Source: Peptoniphilaceae bacterium (GTDB lineage: Bacteria > Bacillota > Clostridia > Tissierellales > Peptoniphilaceae). From it: a stretch of DNA of 64,000 bases. The position numbers were made by a program, and so were the translations under genes. Under the pieces are notes generated by a model that made no database searches, was not told the origin of the DNA, and worked only from the letters and a program-made list of their open reading frames with translations. The stretch spans positions 1 through 64,000 of the forward strand of contig JALFST010000024.1 in assembly GCA_022779285.1 (NCBI GenBank). The letters run 5' to 3'. Shown in pieces: positions 18,494 to 26,998 of the stretch (positions within the stretch are counted from its first letter, which is position 1; each line of letters opens with the position of its first letter).

Positions 18494-19301
18494 TGCCGCC
18501 CCTCTTTGTCTCCAGCTCCCGGACCGCATCTAAATAGGAAATGAACGGGTATCCATGTTCAATGAAATAGTCTACCGACCATTCGTACCAGGACTTGAAA
18601 TCCACATAGGCATCACAATAGTAAAAGTCATGCAAAAGCATTGTGAAATACGGCAGGCCTTGTTTTTCTGCTCTGTCTAAAAGCTGAATTGTCATTTTCT
18701 TCTTGTTCTGAAGGGAGTTCGGAAGATAACAATCCATTACGCATAGCGGGAATTCCCACATGGTATTGACCTTATAGGGAGCCTTGATACAACAACCGGC
18801 TTGCTTATCAAATTCTGTAGAGTCATAAACATATCCGCACGCCGAAAGTTTTTGAAAGGTCAGGCTGTCGAATCGAACATAATGCATGCGGATTCCCTTG
18901 GCCTCTGTCGCAGAGATATCCCTAAAATCGCTAAACTCCGCTTTCATAGCCTGTTCATCCTTATATTCGATTCCGTGTACGCCGGCTTCAAATCCATACC
19001 GTCTGACGAGGTCTATAAACTTCGCAGCTTTGAATTTGTTATAGGACATACCAAGCCCATTGGCCATTCCGAAAAAGAACGAGGATCTTACGCTTTTCTT
19101 TTTATCAAATTCTGCAAGAGCTTCAATATGATTTATGTTTTTGCTTAAAATCCCGGAAATCCTTCTATGCCATTGCGTAAAATCGAGTCTACGCTTAGCC
19201 AGGGCGATGCTCTCTCTTACAAAAAGCTTCGGGATAATCAAATCTTTATAATGATCACTTCTGTATAAATGGTCTACATCATGTGAAATAATGATCTTCA
19301 T
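18477..19301 (-). CDS. Polysaccharide-deacetylase-like protein (NodB fold)
   Basis: 274 aa from ATG at 19301 (MKIIISHDVDHLY), preceded by GGAA about 8 bp upstream; the 38-residue extension to 19415 lacks a ribosome site. The start SHDVDH contains the metal-binding Asp pair of carbohydrate esterase 4-like enzymes, and GVHG near residue 132 supplies the conserved His. It carries no signal peptide, so it may act in the cytoplasm on a sugar intermediate. It heads a two-gene minus-strand unit with the GNAT-like protein. Sequence is A+T rich, suggesting separate ancestry from the adjoining operon. Confidence 0.75.
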   Translation of the reverse strand: MKIIISHDVDHLYRSDHYKDLIIPKLFVRESIALAKRRLDFTQWHRRISGILSKNINHIEALAEFDKKKSVRSSFFFGMANGLGMSYNKFKAAKFIDLVRRYGFEAGVHGIEYKDEQAMKAEFSDFRDISATEAKGIRMHYVRFDSLTFQKLSACGYVYDSTEFDKQAGCCIKAPYKVNTMWEFPLCVMDCYLPNSLQNKKKMTIQLLDRAEKQGLPYFTMLLHDFYYCDAYVDFKSWYEWSVDYFIEHGYPFISYLDAVRELETKRGGNVCAE

Positions 19302-19347
19302 CTTATTTTTCCAATCTTTATATAACCTTCCAATATGTTGCTTAATG

Positions 19348-19377
19348 ATTATACTATTGCGAATGCGAATGGAACAA
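19348..19377 (-). promoter_or_regulatory. Candidate promoter of the deacetylase/GNAT pair
   Basis: On the minus strand, TATAAT (19353-19348) lies about 47 bp before the start at 19301; TTGTTC (19377-19372) sits 18 bp further up as a weak -35. Confidence 0.4.
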
Positions 19378-19642
19378 TAAACTTGACCATTTTTTGTCTC
19401 TTTTTTGTCAATCATCCTCGTTTTTTTACCATAGGCCTTACTATGAAGCCATCTGAAAGAAGAGGGAGGCAGACAGGTATTTTCAATCTTTACGGAATCG
19501 CTGAATTGAGCAGGATGCGATACGCTATTCTTACGCAGTCATGATCAGTCTTTTCTGATCTCCGGAAGGAGACTCCTGCTTCTCATGTCCTTTCAATACC
19601 TTAAGCTTTCATTTTGCTGCGTACTTCTATTTGGACATGACA

Positions 19643-19695
19643 ATGCTCCGCATATGTCAGACTTCGGTTTCCGGCGTCTATCATATGCGGAGCAT
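19643..19695. repeat. 14-bp perfect inverted repeat, 25-bp spacer
   Basis: ATGCTCCGCATATG (19643-19656) and CATATGCGGAGCAT (19682-19695) are exact reverse complements. There is no T-run after either arm, so an intrinsic terminator is unlikely; a small RNA, an operator or a MITE-like remnant are possible. Confidence 0.7.
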
Positions 19696-19749
19696 ATCCT
19701 TTGTAATATAGGCTTTTACACTTTCCACACTGTCCAATTCGGAAACGGA

Positions 19750-19797
19750 AAAGACGGCTGAGCTTCGGCATTTTCTGTGGAAGCTCAGCCGTCCATT
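19750..19797 (-). terminator. Terminator of glgB
   Basis: Hairpin with arms 19753-19770 and 19776-19793. In the glgB direction it is followed by TTTT. The core is nearly identical to the hairpin at 17471-17511. Confidence 0.8.
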
Positions 19798-21855
19798 TTA
19801 AGCCATGTGGCCCGGATCCTTTTCATCCAGTTTTTTCAGCACAAGCACCGTTCTTGACGGGATATACAGAGTCAAGCCGTTTTCCCAGTCAATATCATCG
19901 ATGGGGGCTGTTTCATAGGTGATGTATTCCGGAATCCGAGAGAAACCGCCATATTCCGTACGATCGGAGGAAAATACGACCCGGTATTTTCCGGCGGCAT
20001 GGACGGGAAACTGCAGGCTTTCATAGGAATCTGTCGGATGAAAATTGTATACAAAAATATATTTCTTATTGCGATAGACGATGATTTTTCGATCCTCATA
20101 GATTCGGATATATTGGAGACCGCGTGAGCTCATGAGCTCGGCGTTTCTTGCGAATGCCAGCATATCCCGGTCAAATTTTCCAAGATAGCTGTATTTCAGA
20201 TTTTCATCCTGTACAAGATGCCACTGCCTGCGTGCATAGTGATAGCTCCATCCGTTGCCCTCACGAGGAAAATCGATCCATTCCGGATGCCCGAATTCGT
20301 TTCCGATAAAGTTGAGATATCCATCGGATCCCGTCGTTAAGGTGATAAAACGAATCATCTTATGAAGAGCAATTGCACGATCAATGAGGATGTTTTCGTC
20401 ATCCTTGGACATATGCCAATAGATTTCCTGATCGGCAAGCCAGAAAAACAAGGTCTTATCACCGACAAGCGATTGATCATGGCTTTCTGCATAGGCGATC
20501 TTTTTTTCCTCCGGACGCCGTGTGGTGAGCTCATAGTATATTTCGTGCATATTCCAATCATGATCATCCTTTTTGACGGTGCGAATCCAAAGATCGGGAA
20601 TGCCCAAAGCCAAACGGTAATCAAAGCCGATGCCTGCACGTGCAATCGGCAAGCACAGACCGGGCATGCCGCTCATATCCTCAGCGATCATAATGAAATT
20701 TTTTTTGAGATCATGAACAAGCTCAGATGCAAGCATAAGATAGGTTACAGCATCCGTGTTGGTATTCATAGAGAAATATTTATCATAATTATCAAATGCC
20801 GTTCCCAAGCCATGATCCCAGAAGAGCATGGAGGTGATTCCGTCAAAACGAAAGCCATCCAGATGAAATTCTTCAATCCAGTATTTCAGATTGGAAAGCA
20901 GAAAATGGAGCACCTCGTTTTTTCCATAGTGAAAGCACATGGAATCCCACGCAGGATGAATGCCGCGTGAGCCCGGATAGAAAAACTGTTCTTGCGTGCC
21001 GTCGAATTGATTGATGCCTTCCATCGTGTTTTTCACTGCATGGGAATGTACGAGATCCATCAGGACGGCCAGCCCCATTTCATGAGCCTTGTCCACCAGA
21101 TACTTAAAATCATCCGGCGTACCGAACCAGCTGGAAACTGCAAAGAAGTTGGAAACGTGATATCCGAAGGATCCGTAATAGGGATGCTGCATGATCGCCA
21201 TGAGCTGAATGCAGTTATATCCGTCCTCTTTAATTTTGGGAAGAGTATATTCCACAAATTGACGGAATGAGCTTATGCGCCCTTCCTCTTGTGCAATTCC
21301 GACATGTGCCTCGTAAATCAGAGGAGAGAGATTCTTTTTCAAACGGAAATTCTGATCATGCCAGACATATTCCTCTTCAGGTGCCCACAGAATCCCCATC
21401 CAGTCAATGGAGCCGTCGGCATGAACCTCCTGCACGACGCGGTGGCAATAGAGAGGAATTTTATAATGATCCTCATTATCATAGTTTACGATGACTTTTA
21501 TCCGCTGCTCATGCGCAAGCTCATCCCTTCCTTCCAATTGAATTTCCCAGTCACCGTTTTCTTTTCGCTCCAAGGGATGGGAATGGGGCGTCCAGTCGTT
21601 AAAATCACCGACAAGATAGAGTGCATCGGCGTGCGGAGCCCATTCGCGATATACCCAACCATTTTCTGTCCGGTGAAAGCCGTAATATTTTTCTCCATTT
21701 GCAAAATCGATCAATGTGGAACGATCACCCACGAGCTCTCTGCGCTTGCTATAATAATTACGCATGCGCAGACTGAGATCCTCGCGATAGCTGCTAAGCC
21801 AAGGATCCACCTCCAAAGCGGAAAGAACAGCCTTTTTTATAGGGTTGACAGTCAT
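19798..21855 (-). CDS. glgB: 1,4-alpha-glucan branching enzyme (GH13, eukaryotic-type)
   Basis: 685 aa from ATG at 21855 (AAAGGAGG upstream); an earlier frame start at 21879 has no such site. Domain order is an N-terminal CBM48-like module (YYGFHRTENGWVYREWAP), a GH13 barrel, and a C-terminal beta domain. Catalytic blocks are DLVHSHAVKN, nucleophile Asp in GFRFDGITSM, acid Glu in IAEDMSGMP, and YAESHDQSLVGDKT. These look more like the eukaryotic-type branching-enzyme subfamily than E. coli GlgB. It makes alpha-1,6 branches in glycogen. The gene is divergent from pfkA; glgP lies 30 kb away in this window, and glgA and glgC are not seen. Confidence 0.92.
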   Translation of the reverse strand: MTVNPIKKAVLSALEVDPWLSSYREDLSLRMRNYYSKRRELVGDRSTLIDFANGEKYYGFHRTENGWVYREWAPHADALYLVGDFNDWTPHSHPLERKENGDWEIQLEGRDELAHEQRIKVIVNYDNEDHYKIPLYCHRVVQEVHADGSIDWMGILWAPEEEYVWHDQNFRLKKNLSPLIYEAHVGIAQEEGRISSFRQFVEYTLPKIKEDGYNCIQLMAIMQHPYYGSFGYHVSNFFAVSSWFGTPDDFKYLVDKAHEMGLAVLMDLVHSHAVKNTMEGINQFDGTQEQFFYPGSRGIHPAWDSMCFHYGKNEVLHFLLSNLKYWIEEFHLDGFRFDGITSMLFWDHGLGTAFDNYDKYFSMNTNTDAVTYLMLASELVHDLKKNFIMIAEDMSGMPGLCLPIARAGIGFDYRLALGIPDLWIRTVKKDDHDWNMHEIYYELTTRRPEEKKIAYAESHDQSLVGDKTLFFWLADQEIYWHMSKDDENILIDRAIALHKMIRFITLTTGSDGYLNFIGNEFGHPEWIDFPREGNGWSYHYARRQWHLVQDENLKYSYLGKFDRDMLAFARNAELMSSRGLQYIRIYEDRKIIVYRNKKYIFVYNFHPTDSYESLQFPVHAAGKYRVVFSSDRTEYGGFSRIPEYITYETAPIDDIDWENGLTLYIPSRTVLVLKKLDEKDPGHMA

Positions 21856-21881
21856 GACGCCTCCTTTACGATTAAGCACGT

Positions 21882-21896
21882 ATGAAATCGTTTACG
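21882..21896. promoter_or_regulatory. CcpA cre-like site in the glgB leader
   Basis: ATGAAATCGTTTACG matches the cre consensus WTGNAANCGNWNNCW at all but the last base. It lies between the glgB -10 region and start codon, a position typical of road-block repression by CcpA. Binding is inferred. Confidence 0.45.
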
Positions 21897-21907
21897 AACG
21901 TATCTAT

Positions 21908-21946
21908 ATTATAGCATTATTTTTCTACGATGTGGAAAGGTGTCAA
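21908..21946 (-). promoter_or_regulatory. glgB promoter
   Basis: Minus-strand TGCTATAAT (21916-21908) is an extended -10. TTGACA at 21946-21941 is too far (27 bp) to be its standard -35, so either the extended -10 acts alone or a weaker AATAAT is used. Confidence 0.55.
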
Positions 21947-21968
21947 TCCCACATTGCTGTGGTAAAAT
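21941..21968 (+). promoter_or_regulatory. Candidate pfkA promoter
   Basis: TGGTAAAAT (21960-21968) is an extended -10; TGTCAA 16 bp upstream is a weak -35. It lies about 80 bp before the pfkA start and is divergent from the glgB promoter. Confidence 0.45.
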
Positions 21969-22048
21969 AACCATAATATGGAAAGAAGCATAAAAATTCA
22001 TATTTACTTGCACGGAATCATAAACTGCACGAGAGCATGGGAGGAAAT

Positions 22049-23125
22049 ATGGCACTTCGAATCGGAATTTTAACCAGTGGCGGCGATTGCCAAAGCTTGA
22101 ACGCAACAATGCGCGGACTGGCGAAAGCACTGTATCGTGCACAACCGGATACACAGATCCTGGGATTCAAAAACGGATTTTGGGGATTGATGTATAACGA
22201 ATACCGCGAAATGAAGGCGGAGAATTTTTCGGGACTGCTGGCAGTCGGAGGAACCGTTCTCGGGACAAGCCGTCAAAGCTTTAAGACCATGGATATTCCG
22301 GATGAATACGGCAACGATCGCGTGGAGCTTATGAAAGGAACGTATCGGAGACTCGGACTCGACGGACTTGTGGTACTGGGAGGAAACGGATCGCTTAAAA
22401 CAGCGAATTTGCTTTCCGGGCAAGGCTTGAATGTGATCGGACTCCCGAAAACAATTGATAATGACATTTACGGAACCGACCTGACCTTCGGCTTTCACAG
22501 CGCGTTGGATATTGCAACCCATGCCATTGATTGCATTCATACGACGGCGGCCTCTCATAGTCGCGTATTCATCATTGAAATCATGGGGCATAAGGTCGGG
22601 TGGCTGGCCTTGTATGCGGGAATTGCAGGCGGAGCGGATATTATTCTGCTGCCGGAAATTCCTTACAATATTCAAAGCATCTGCAACGATATTGAACGCA
22701 GACGCTCACTGGATCATAAATTTACCATTCTTTGTGTAGCCGAGGGCGCTATTTCCAAGTCAGAATCGGAAATGAGCAAAAAGGAGTATAAAAAGTATAT
22801 TGCGGAGAGGCCGTATCCTTCCGCAGCTTATCAGATCGCTGCTGAAATTGAGAAGGAAATGGGAGCGGAGGTTCGTGTTACTGTTCCGGGACATATGCAG
22901 CGAGGCGGCTCTCCCTCTCCGTTTGATCGTATCGTGGCAACGCGCGTTGGAGCAGCCGGTGCAAAAGCGGTTCTCAAGAAAAACTATGGAAGACTCATTG
23001 TTTTTGACGGAAATCACATCGACTCGATTCCACTGGAAAAAACGGCAGGCTTACTCAAAACGGTTCCGATGGATCATGAGCTGATTCAGCAGGCGCGCAT
23101 GGTGGGAATCGGTTTTGGAGACTGA
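22049..23125 (+). CDS. pfkA: 6-phosphofructokinase (group III type)
   Basis: 358 aa from ATG 22049 after GGGAGGAAAT; ATG 22037 overlaps that ribosome site. It phosphorylates fructose-6-phosphate in glycolysis. The phosphate loop GGNGS (111-115) has Gly at the position equivalent to E. coli 104, which favours ATP, whereas PKTIDND (133-139) has Lys at the position equivalent to 124, as in PPi-using enzymes. This G/K combination marks the mixed-substrate group III. The catalytic base is Asp137. The N-terminal loop is GGDCQSLNA. ATP use is likely but not certain. Confidence 0.88.
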   Translation: MALRIGILTSGGDCQSLNATMRGLAKALYRAQPDTQILGFKNGFWGLMYNEYREMKAENFSGLLAVGGTVLGTSRQSFKTMDIPDEYGNDRVELMKGTYRRLGLDGLVVLGGNGSLKTANLLSGQGLNVIGLPKTIDNDIYGTDLTFGFHSALDIATHAIDCIHTTAASHSRVFIIEIMGHKVGWLALYAGIAGGADIILLPEIPYNIQSICNDIERRRSLDHKFTILCVAEGAISKSESEMSKKEYKKYIAERPYPSAAYQIAAEIEKEMGAEVRVTVPGHMQRGGSPSPFDRIVATRVGAAGAKAVLKKNYGRLIVFDGNHIDSIPLEKTAGLLKTVPMDHELIQQARMVGIGFGD

Positions 23126-23135
23126 GAGGCGGAAT

Positions 23136-23879
23136 ATGGCAAGAGATGATGAAACGAAGAAGTCGGCTCGACCCAAAAATGTACGGACAGCAGCACCCAA
23201 TCCGAGGAGCCGTATGAATGCGGTGAAGCGTTCCGCTTCCGCGGGGACAGGTACGAGGAAAAGACCCCGTCTTGGAAATATAACGCCCGGAAAAACAGTG
23301 TCCGGAAAAGCGGCATCTCGCCCTGTGACCAAAACGCCGGTGCAGACGAAAAAAACGAAATCCGGCGAGGCGAGTGTTGTCGTCACGACAGTCATCAGCG
23401 TACTGCTGCTGATCGTCTTGATTTGGTTGATCGCGTCTCTTTTTTTCCGTACAATGAACAAAAAAGCGATTGAAAAGGGCGTATTGCCACAGACACAATC
23501 CATGACGCAGACTTCTAACGAACACAAAAAAGAAGCGGCACCCGCGGACAGCTCCTCTGCGCAGGCATTCTCATCGGCCCCGGCTTCCGAATCTCAGATA
23601 GAAAAGGTTCAGCCTCGTACGGAGGGACCGGCGGAATATTCCAATCCTGACAGCTGGGTCGGCAAAAGCTTTGCCGTGGAGGACAAGGCAAATGTGCGCT
23701 CGGGAGCAGGCACCGATGCAGGAATTTTAGGGAGCGCGGTTCCGGGAGAGATTTTTACAGTCAAGGAGGCTGTCATGGGCTCCGACGTCACCTGGGTACA
23801 CGGCACTTTGCAAAAATCAGATGGAAGCACGCTGGAAGGCTGGATGTATTCTCCGACTCTGCTCACGGTACCTCAATAA
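23136..23879 (+). CDS. Membrane-anchored SH3-domain protein
   Basis: 247 aa from ATG 23136 (GAGAGGCGG upstream). A highly basic, low-complexity N-terminus (residues 1-75, rich in Lys/Arg/Pro/Thr) precedes one transmembrane helix (about 78-104). A Ser/Ala/Glu-rich linker follows, then a C-terminal bacterial SH3 domain with the usual KANVRSGAGTDAGILGSA start. Topology suggests a cytoplasmic basic tail and an extracellular wall-binding SH3b domain. It lies 10 bp after pfkA but has no clear functional link to it. Function unknown. Confidence 0.7.
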   Translation: MARDDETKKSARPKNVRTAAPNPRSRMNAVKRSASAGTGTRKRPRLGNITPGKTVSGKAASRPVTKTPVQTKKTKSGEASVVVTTVISVLLLIVLIWLIASLFFRTMNKKAIEKGVLPQTQSMTQTSNEHKKEAAPADSSSAQAFSSAPASESQIEKVQPRTEGPAEYSNPDSWVGKSFAVEDKANVRSGAGTDAGILGSAVPGEIFTVKEAVMGSDVTWVHGTLQKSDGSTLEGWMYSPTLLTVPQ

Positions 23880-23886
23880 CGGAAGA

Positions 23887-23916
23887 TTGCTCCGATTGAA
23901 ATCGGAATGCTAAAAT
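23887..23916 (+). promoter_or_regulatory. Promoter of the tmk operon
   Basis: TTGCTC (23887-23892), 18-bp spacer and TAAAAT (23911-23916) with TGC directly before it (extended -10). The spacer contains a small inverted repeat CCGAT-TGAA-ATCGG (23892-23905). Confidence 0.6.
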
Positions 23917-23932
23917 TAGAGAAGGAAAGCAA

Positions 23933-24598
23933 ATGAAGGGATGTTTTATCGCCCTGGAGGGCTCGGACGGATCGGGGAAAACAACGGTGCTTCATGGCAT
24001 CAAGGAGCGCATGAAGACTTTGCGGCTGCCGGTGGAGTTTACCCGTGAGCCCGGAGGCACACCGATAGGAGAAAAGATTCGTTCCATAATCCTGGATACA
24101 ACCAATCAGGAGATGACAGCCCGATGTGAGGCGCTCCTATACGCAGCATCCAGAGCGCAACATACAGAGGAAAAAATTCGCCCTGCATTGGAGAAAGGCA
24201 AAATTCTCATATGTGATCGGTATGTGCTCAGCTCACTGGCTTATCAGGGCTTCGGAAGAAAGCTCGGCTTGAAAGCGGTGGCGGAGATTAATGCATTCGC
24301 TCGTAACGGTCTTTTGCCTGATATGACCCTTTTTCTGGATGTGGATCCGGTAACGGTGCTGAGACGAAAGGCAAAAACGGAGACAAAGGATCGGCTTGAG
24401 GAAGCCAATGACAGCTTTTTTGAAGCAGTATACCGAGGTTATTTAGAATCGATGCAGGATATGCCGAATGTGGTTCGTATTGATGCGTCACAGCCGGCTG
24501 AAAAGGTTTTGGAGGACGCCTGGGAGGCCATCTGCCGCACTCTGGTTCGCCATGGCTATTGTGAAAAACGAGGCAGCACTTTTGTAGAGAAGGAATAG
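23933..24598 (+). CDS. tmk: Thymidylate kinase
   Basis: 221 aa. The P-loop is EGSDGSGKTT, followed by TREPGGTPIGEKIR and the DRY motif in ICDRYVLSSLAYQG. It phosphorylates dTMP to dTDP for DNA synthesis. GAGAAGGAAAG precedes the ATG. It is first in a tmk-darA-holB-yaaT run whose order is conserved in Firmicutes. Confidence 0.95.
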   Translation: MKGCFIALEGSDGSGKTTVLHGIKERMKTLRLPVEFTREPGGTPIGEKIRSIILDTTNQEMTARCEALLYAASRAQHTEEKIRPALEKGKILICDRYVLSSLAYQGFGRKLGLKAVAEINAFARNGLLPDMTLFLDVDPVTVLRRKAKTETKDRLEEANDSFFEAVYRGYLESMQDMPNVVRIDASQPAEKVLEDAWEAICRTLVRHGYCEKRGSTFVEKE

Positions 24599-24611
24599 TG
24601 AGGAGAAAAAA

Positions 24612-24938
24612 ATGAAGCTCTTAATTTGTATTGTTCAGGACAGTGATGCGGCTCCTTTGATGGAGTCTCTTGTCGAACTCAATTATCGTGTTACCAAGCT
24701 GTCTTCAACCGGCGGTTTCTTAAAGAGCGGAAACACGACACTGTTTTTAGGCGTTGAGGATCAGGATGTGGAACAGGCACTGCAGGTCATTAAAAGAAAT
24801 TGTTCGCGGAGGAGCACGATCGCTCCTATGATGAGTCCACAGCTTGATCCCGGCGTCTATTCGTCGATTCCGGTGGAGATTGAGGTTGGCGGAGCAACGG
24901 TATTTCAGCTGGATATCGATCGCTTGTATCGCCTGTAA
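24612..24938 (+). CDS. darA: Cyclic-di-AMP receptor, PII-like (DarA/PstA/YaaQ)
   Basis: 108 aa, DUF970 family. It starts MKLLICIVQDSDA and has the signature STGGFLKSGNTTLFLGVED that lines the ligand pocket in known homologues. The fold is a PII-like trimer that binds c-di-AMP; its downstream target is generally unknown. It lies in its usual place between tmk and holB; the yaaR gene of Bacillus is missing. Confidence 0.93.
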   Translation: MKLLICIVQDSDAAPLMESLVELNYRVTKLSSTGGFLKSGNTTLFLGVEDQDVEQALQVIKRNCSRRSTIAPMMSPQLDPGVYSSIPVEIEVGGATVFQLDIDRLYRL

Positions 24939-24958
24939 TCCAAGCGTCGGAGCTCATT

Positions 24959-25807
24959 ATGGATACGATGAACGGCGCGCTCTCTGATTCCATGGGCTTT
25001 CCGATTCAGACGAGTGCGCTGAGTCATGCCTATCTTTTGGAGGGTGACGAAACGAAGGCCGTTGCATTTGCCCGAAGACTTGCAAAAAGAGTGCTTTGCG
25101 ATTTTGGAGGAGCACAGGTGCAGCGTTTTGAGGACGGAAATTGTCCGGATTTGGAGATCGTTCCGGAGGAAACCATACCGATCGACAGGATTCGTGAGCT
25201 TACGGCATCCATGTATCGGAGTCCGATTGAAAGCCGATACCGCGTTTATCTGCTGGAGCACGCCGGGAATCTGCGTGAGGATGCGCAAAATGCGCTCTTG
25301 AAATCTCTTGAAGAACCGCCCGGATATCTTGTTTGGATACTGGTTACGAGCAATCGGGCAAAGCTGTTGCCGACAATCCGTTCTCGAGTTCGGATTCTTT
25401 CCTGTCCGCGAACAGAGCAGCGCACATCCGGCTCAGAGGAGGAAGCCTTGCTTCCGTGGATTGAAAAAGCACTTGCAGGTCGGGGAAAAGAGGTTTTTTC
25501 TCAGAATCGAATTTTTGATCCCTGGAAGGAACGAAAGAAAGAAATTCTTTTATATATTGAACAATATTTGGGTCTCCTTTTGCATTTTAAAATATTGTCC
25601 TGTAATATGGACAATGTGGCACCGGAGATTCGATACTCCGTGATGCGAATGTCACCACAGGTGAGTACAGAGCAGGTTGCTCGAGCACTCAATGAGACAG
25701 AACAGATTCGCCAGTTGATGGATGTACATGTCAATTTTCAACTTGCAATGGAACATCTTTTCTTAAGGGGCTTTGCAGAGTCAGGCGAAAGGAAAGATGA
25801 TAAATAG
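24959..25807 (+). CDS. holB: DNA polymerase III delta-prime subunit
   Basis: 282 aa, clamp-loader AAA+ fold. HAYLLEGDETKA replaces a true P-loop, as is normal for delta-prime, which does not hydrolyse ATP. ENAGNLREDAQ-like and NALLKSLEEPP motifs follow, then TIRSRVRIL as the SRC-like region. The C-terminal helical collar is weakly conserved. It is part of the clamp loader at the replication fork. Position after darA matches the Firmicute gene order. Confidence 0.88.
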   Translation: MDTMNGALSDSMGFPIQTSALSHAYLLEGDETKAVAFARRLAKRVLCDFGGAQVQRFEDGNCPDLEIVPEETIPIDRIRELTASMYRSPIESRYRVYLLEHAGNLREDAQNALLKSLEEPPGYLVWILVTSNRAKLLPTIRSRVRILSCPRTEQRTSGSEEEALLPWIEKALAGRGKEVFSQNRIFDPWKERKKEILLYIEQYLGLLLHFKILSCNMDNVAPEIRYSVMRMSPQVSTEQVARALNETEQIRQLMDVHVNFQLAMEHLFLRGFAESGERKDDK

Positions 25808-25823
25808 AAATTGGAGGAAACGA

Positions 25824-26915
25824 ATGGCAGAGGTTATCGGCGTTCGTTTTCAACGCTCCGGTAAAATCACCTATTTCGATCCGACGGGCATTTATCTGGA
25901 AAAGGGAAGCGGTGTTCTCGTGGAAACAGACCGTGGCGTTGAATATGGAACGGTGTGGATATCCAATATAAACCTTCCGGAGGAAATGCTGCCGCAGGAA
26001 ATCATGCCCATTGTGCGTGTCGCCAGCGAAGAGGACAAGCATAATGATTTGGAAAACATGCAGCTTGCAAAGGATGCCTATGCGCTTTGTGAGACAAAAA
26101 TAAAAGAGCATGGACTGGACATGAGATTGGTGGAGGCGGAATATACCTTCGACAGGAATAAGCTGATCTTCTATTTTACGTCAGAAGAAAGAGTGGATTT
26201 TCGAAGCTTGGTACGCGATTTGGCTCAGATCTTTCATACTCGTATCGAGCTCAGGCAGATCGGTGTGCGAGATCAGACCAGAATGCTCGGCGCGATCGGA
26301 TCCTGTGGGCAGGAGGTATGCTGTAAGCGATACATGGATGATTTTGTTCCGGTTTCCATTAAAATGGCAAAAACGCAGGGACTTTCTCTGAACCCGGGCA
26401 AAATATCCGGAATCTGCGGCCGTCTGATGTGCTGCCTCAATTATGAGCAGGAGCATTATCTGGAAAACATGAAAAAGGTTCCGCCTAAGGGAACCTTGGT
26501 GCTCACCGTTGACGGCCAGGGTTATGTGGTGGATCGGGATACTTTGCAAACCAGGGTACGAGTGCATGTCTATAAGTCTGATGGTACCGAGGATGAGCAT
26601 TATTATGCTGTTGACGATATTGAGGTGCTTGAGCATCGCAAGAAAGGACAGCCAAAGCCCGAGCTTCTGGATTCCTTGGAGAATCACGTTTTTGTGACCG
26701 AGAAGGAGAAAAGAGAGAAAAAAGAGCAGACGCAGAAAGAAAGATCAAAAGGCGGCTGCGACGGATGCGCATGTCCGCAGAAATCGGATTTTCGTGAAAA
26801 TTCGGAGCTTATTTGTGAAGAGAATGCGCCTAAGGAAACGAAAAAGCAACCATATAGCATGAAAGGACGGGTGCGCCCCGGCACGGCTCGCCGCGGTCGG
26901 AAACGAAAAAGGTAG
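25824..26915 (+). CDS. ricT: PSP1-domain protein YaaT (RicT)
   Basis: 363 aa from ATG 25824, with GGAGG 6 bp upstream; upstream in-frame starts overlap holB. The PSP1 domain lies near residues 45-150. Cysteines appear in GSCGQEVCCKRY and GICGRLMCCLNYE, which in B. subtilis RicT bind an Fe-S cluster. The C-terminal third is a Lys/Arg-rich tail with a CDGCACP cluster. RicT acts in the Y-complex that stimulates RNase Y mRNA maturation, and it was first known from sporulation. Confidence 0.92.
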   Translation: MAEVIGVRFQRSGKITYFDPTGIYLEKGSGVLVETDRGVEYGTVWISNINLPEEMLPQEIMPIVRVASEEDKHNDLENMQLAKDAYALCETKIKEHGLDMRLVEAEYTFDRNKLIFYFTSEERVDFRSLVRDLAQIFHTRIELRQIGVRDQTRMLGAIGSCGQEVCCKRYMDDFVPVSIKMAKTQGLSLNPGKISGICGRLMCCLNYEQEHYLENMKKVPPKGTLVLTVDGQGYVVDRDTLQTRVRVHVYKSDGTEDEHYYAVDDIEVLEHRKKGQPKPELLDSLENHVFVTEKEKREKKEQTQKERSKGGCDGCACPQKSDFRENSELICEENAPKETKKQPYSMKGRVRPGTARRGRKRKR

Positions 26916-26916
26916 C

Positions 26917-26944
26917 TTGACAAAACAGGGCGGGATGTTAAGAT
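26917..26944 (+). promoter_or_regulatory. Ferredoxin promoter
   Basis: TTGACA (26917-26922), 16-bp spacer, TAAGAT (26939-26944) with an extended TGT before it. It begins just after the ricT stop. Confidence 0.65.
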
Positions 26945-26998
26945 TATTACGAGGTCTTTCAGAAGACTTTAAGATTGAGTAATGATATGGAGGAGACT

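Larger units (their letters stand above)
19302..19797. other. Non-coding stretch with several hairpins
   Basis: About 500 bp with no gene I can support. It holds the promoter of the minus-strand pair, a hairpin GATCAG/CTGATC (19543-19560), a second TCTCC/GGAGA (19559-19572), a 14-bp perfect inverted repeat (19643-19695) and the glgB terminator. The 69-residue frame at 19335-19544 has no ribosome site or recognisable protein features. Confidence 0.6.

Noticed and set aside
19335..19544. 69-residue plus-strand frame
   Set aside because: No ribosome site, no motifs, overlaps the promoter of the minus-strand pair.
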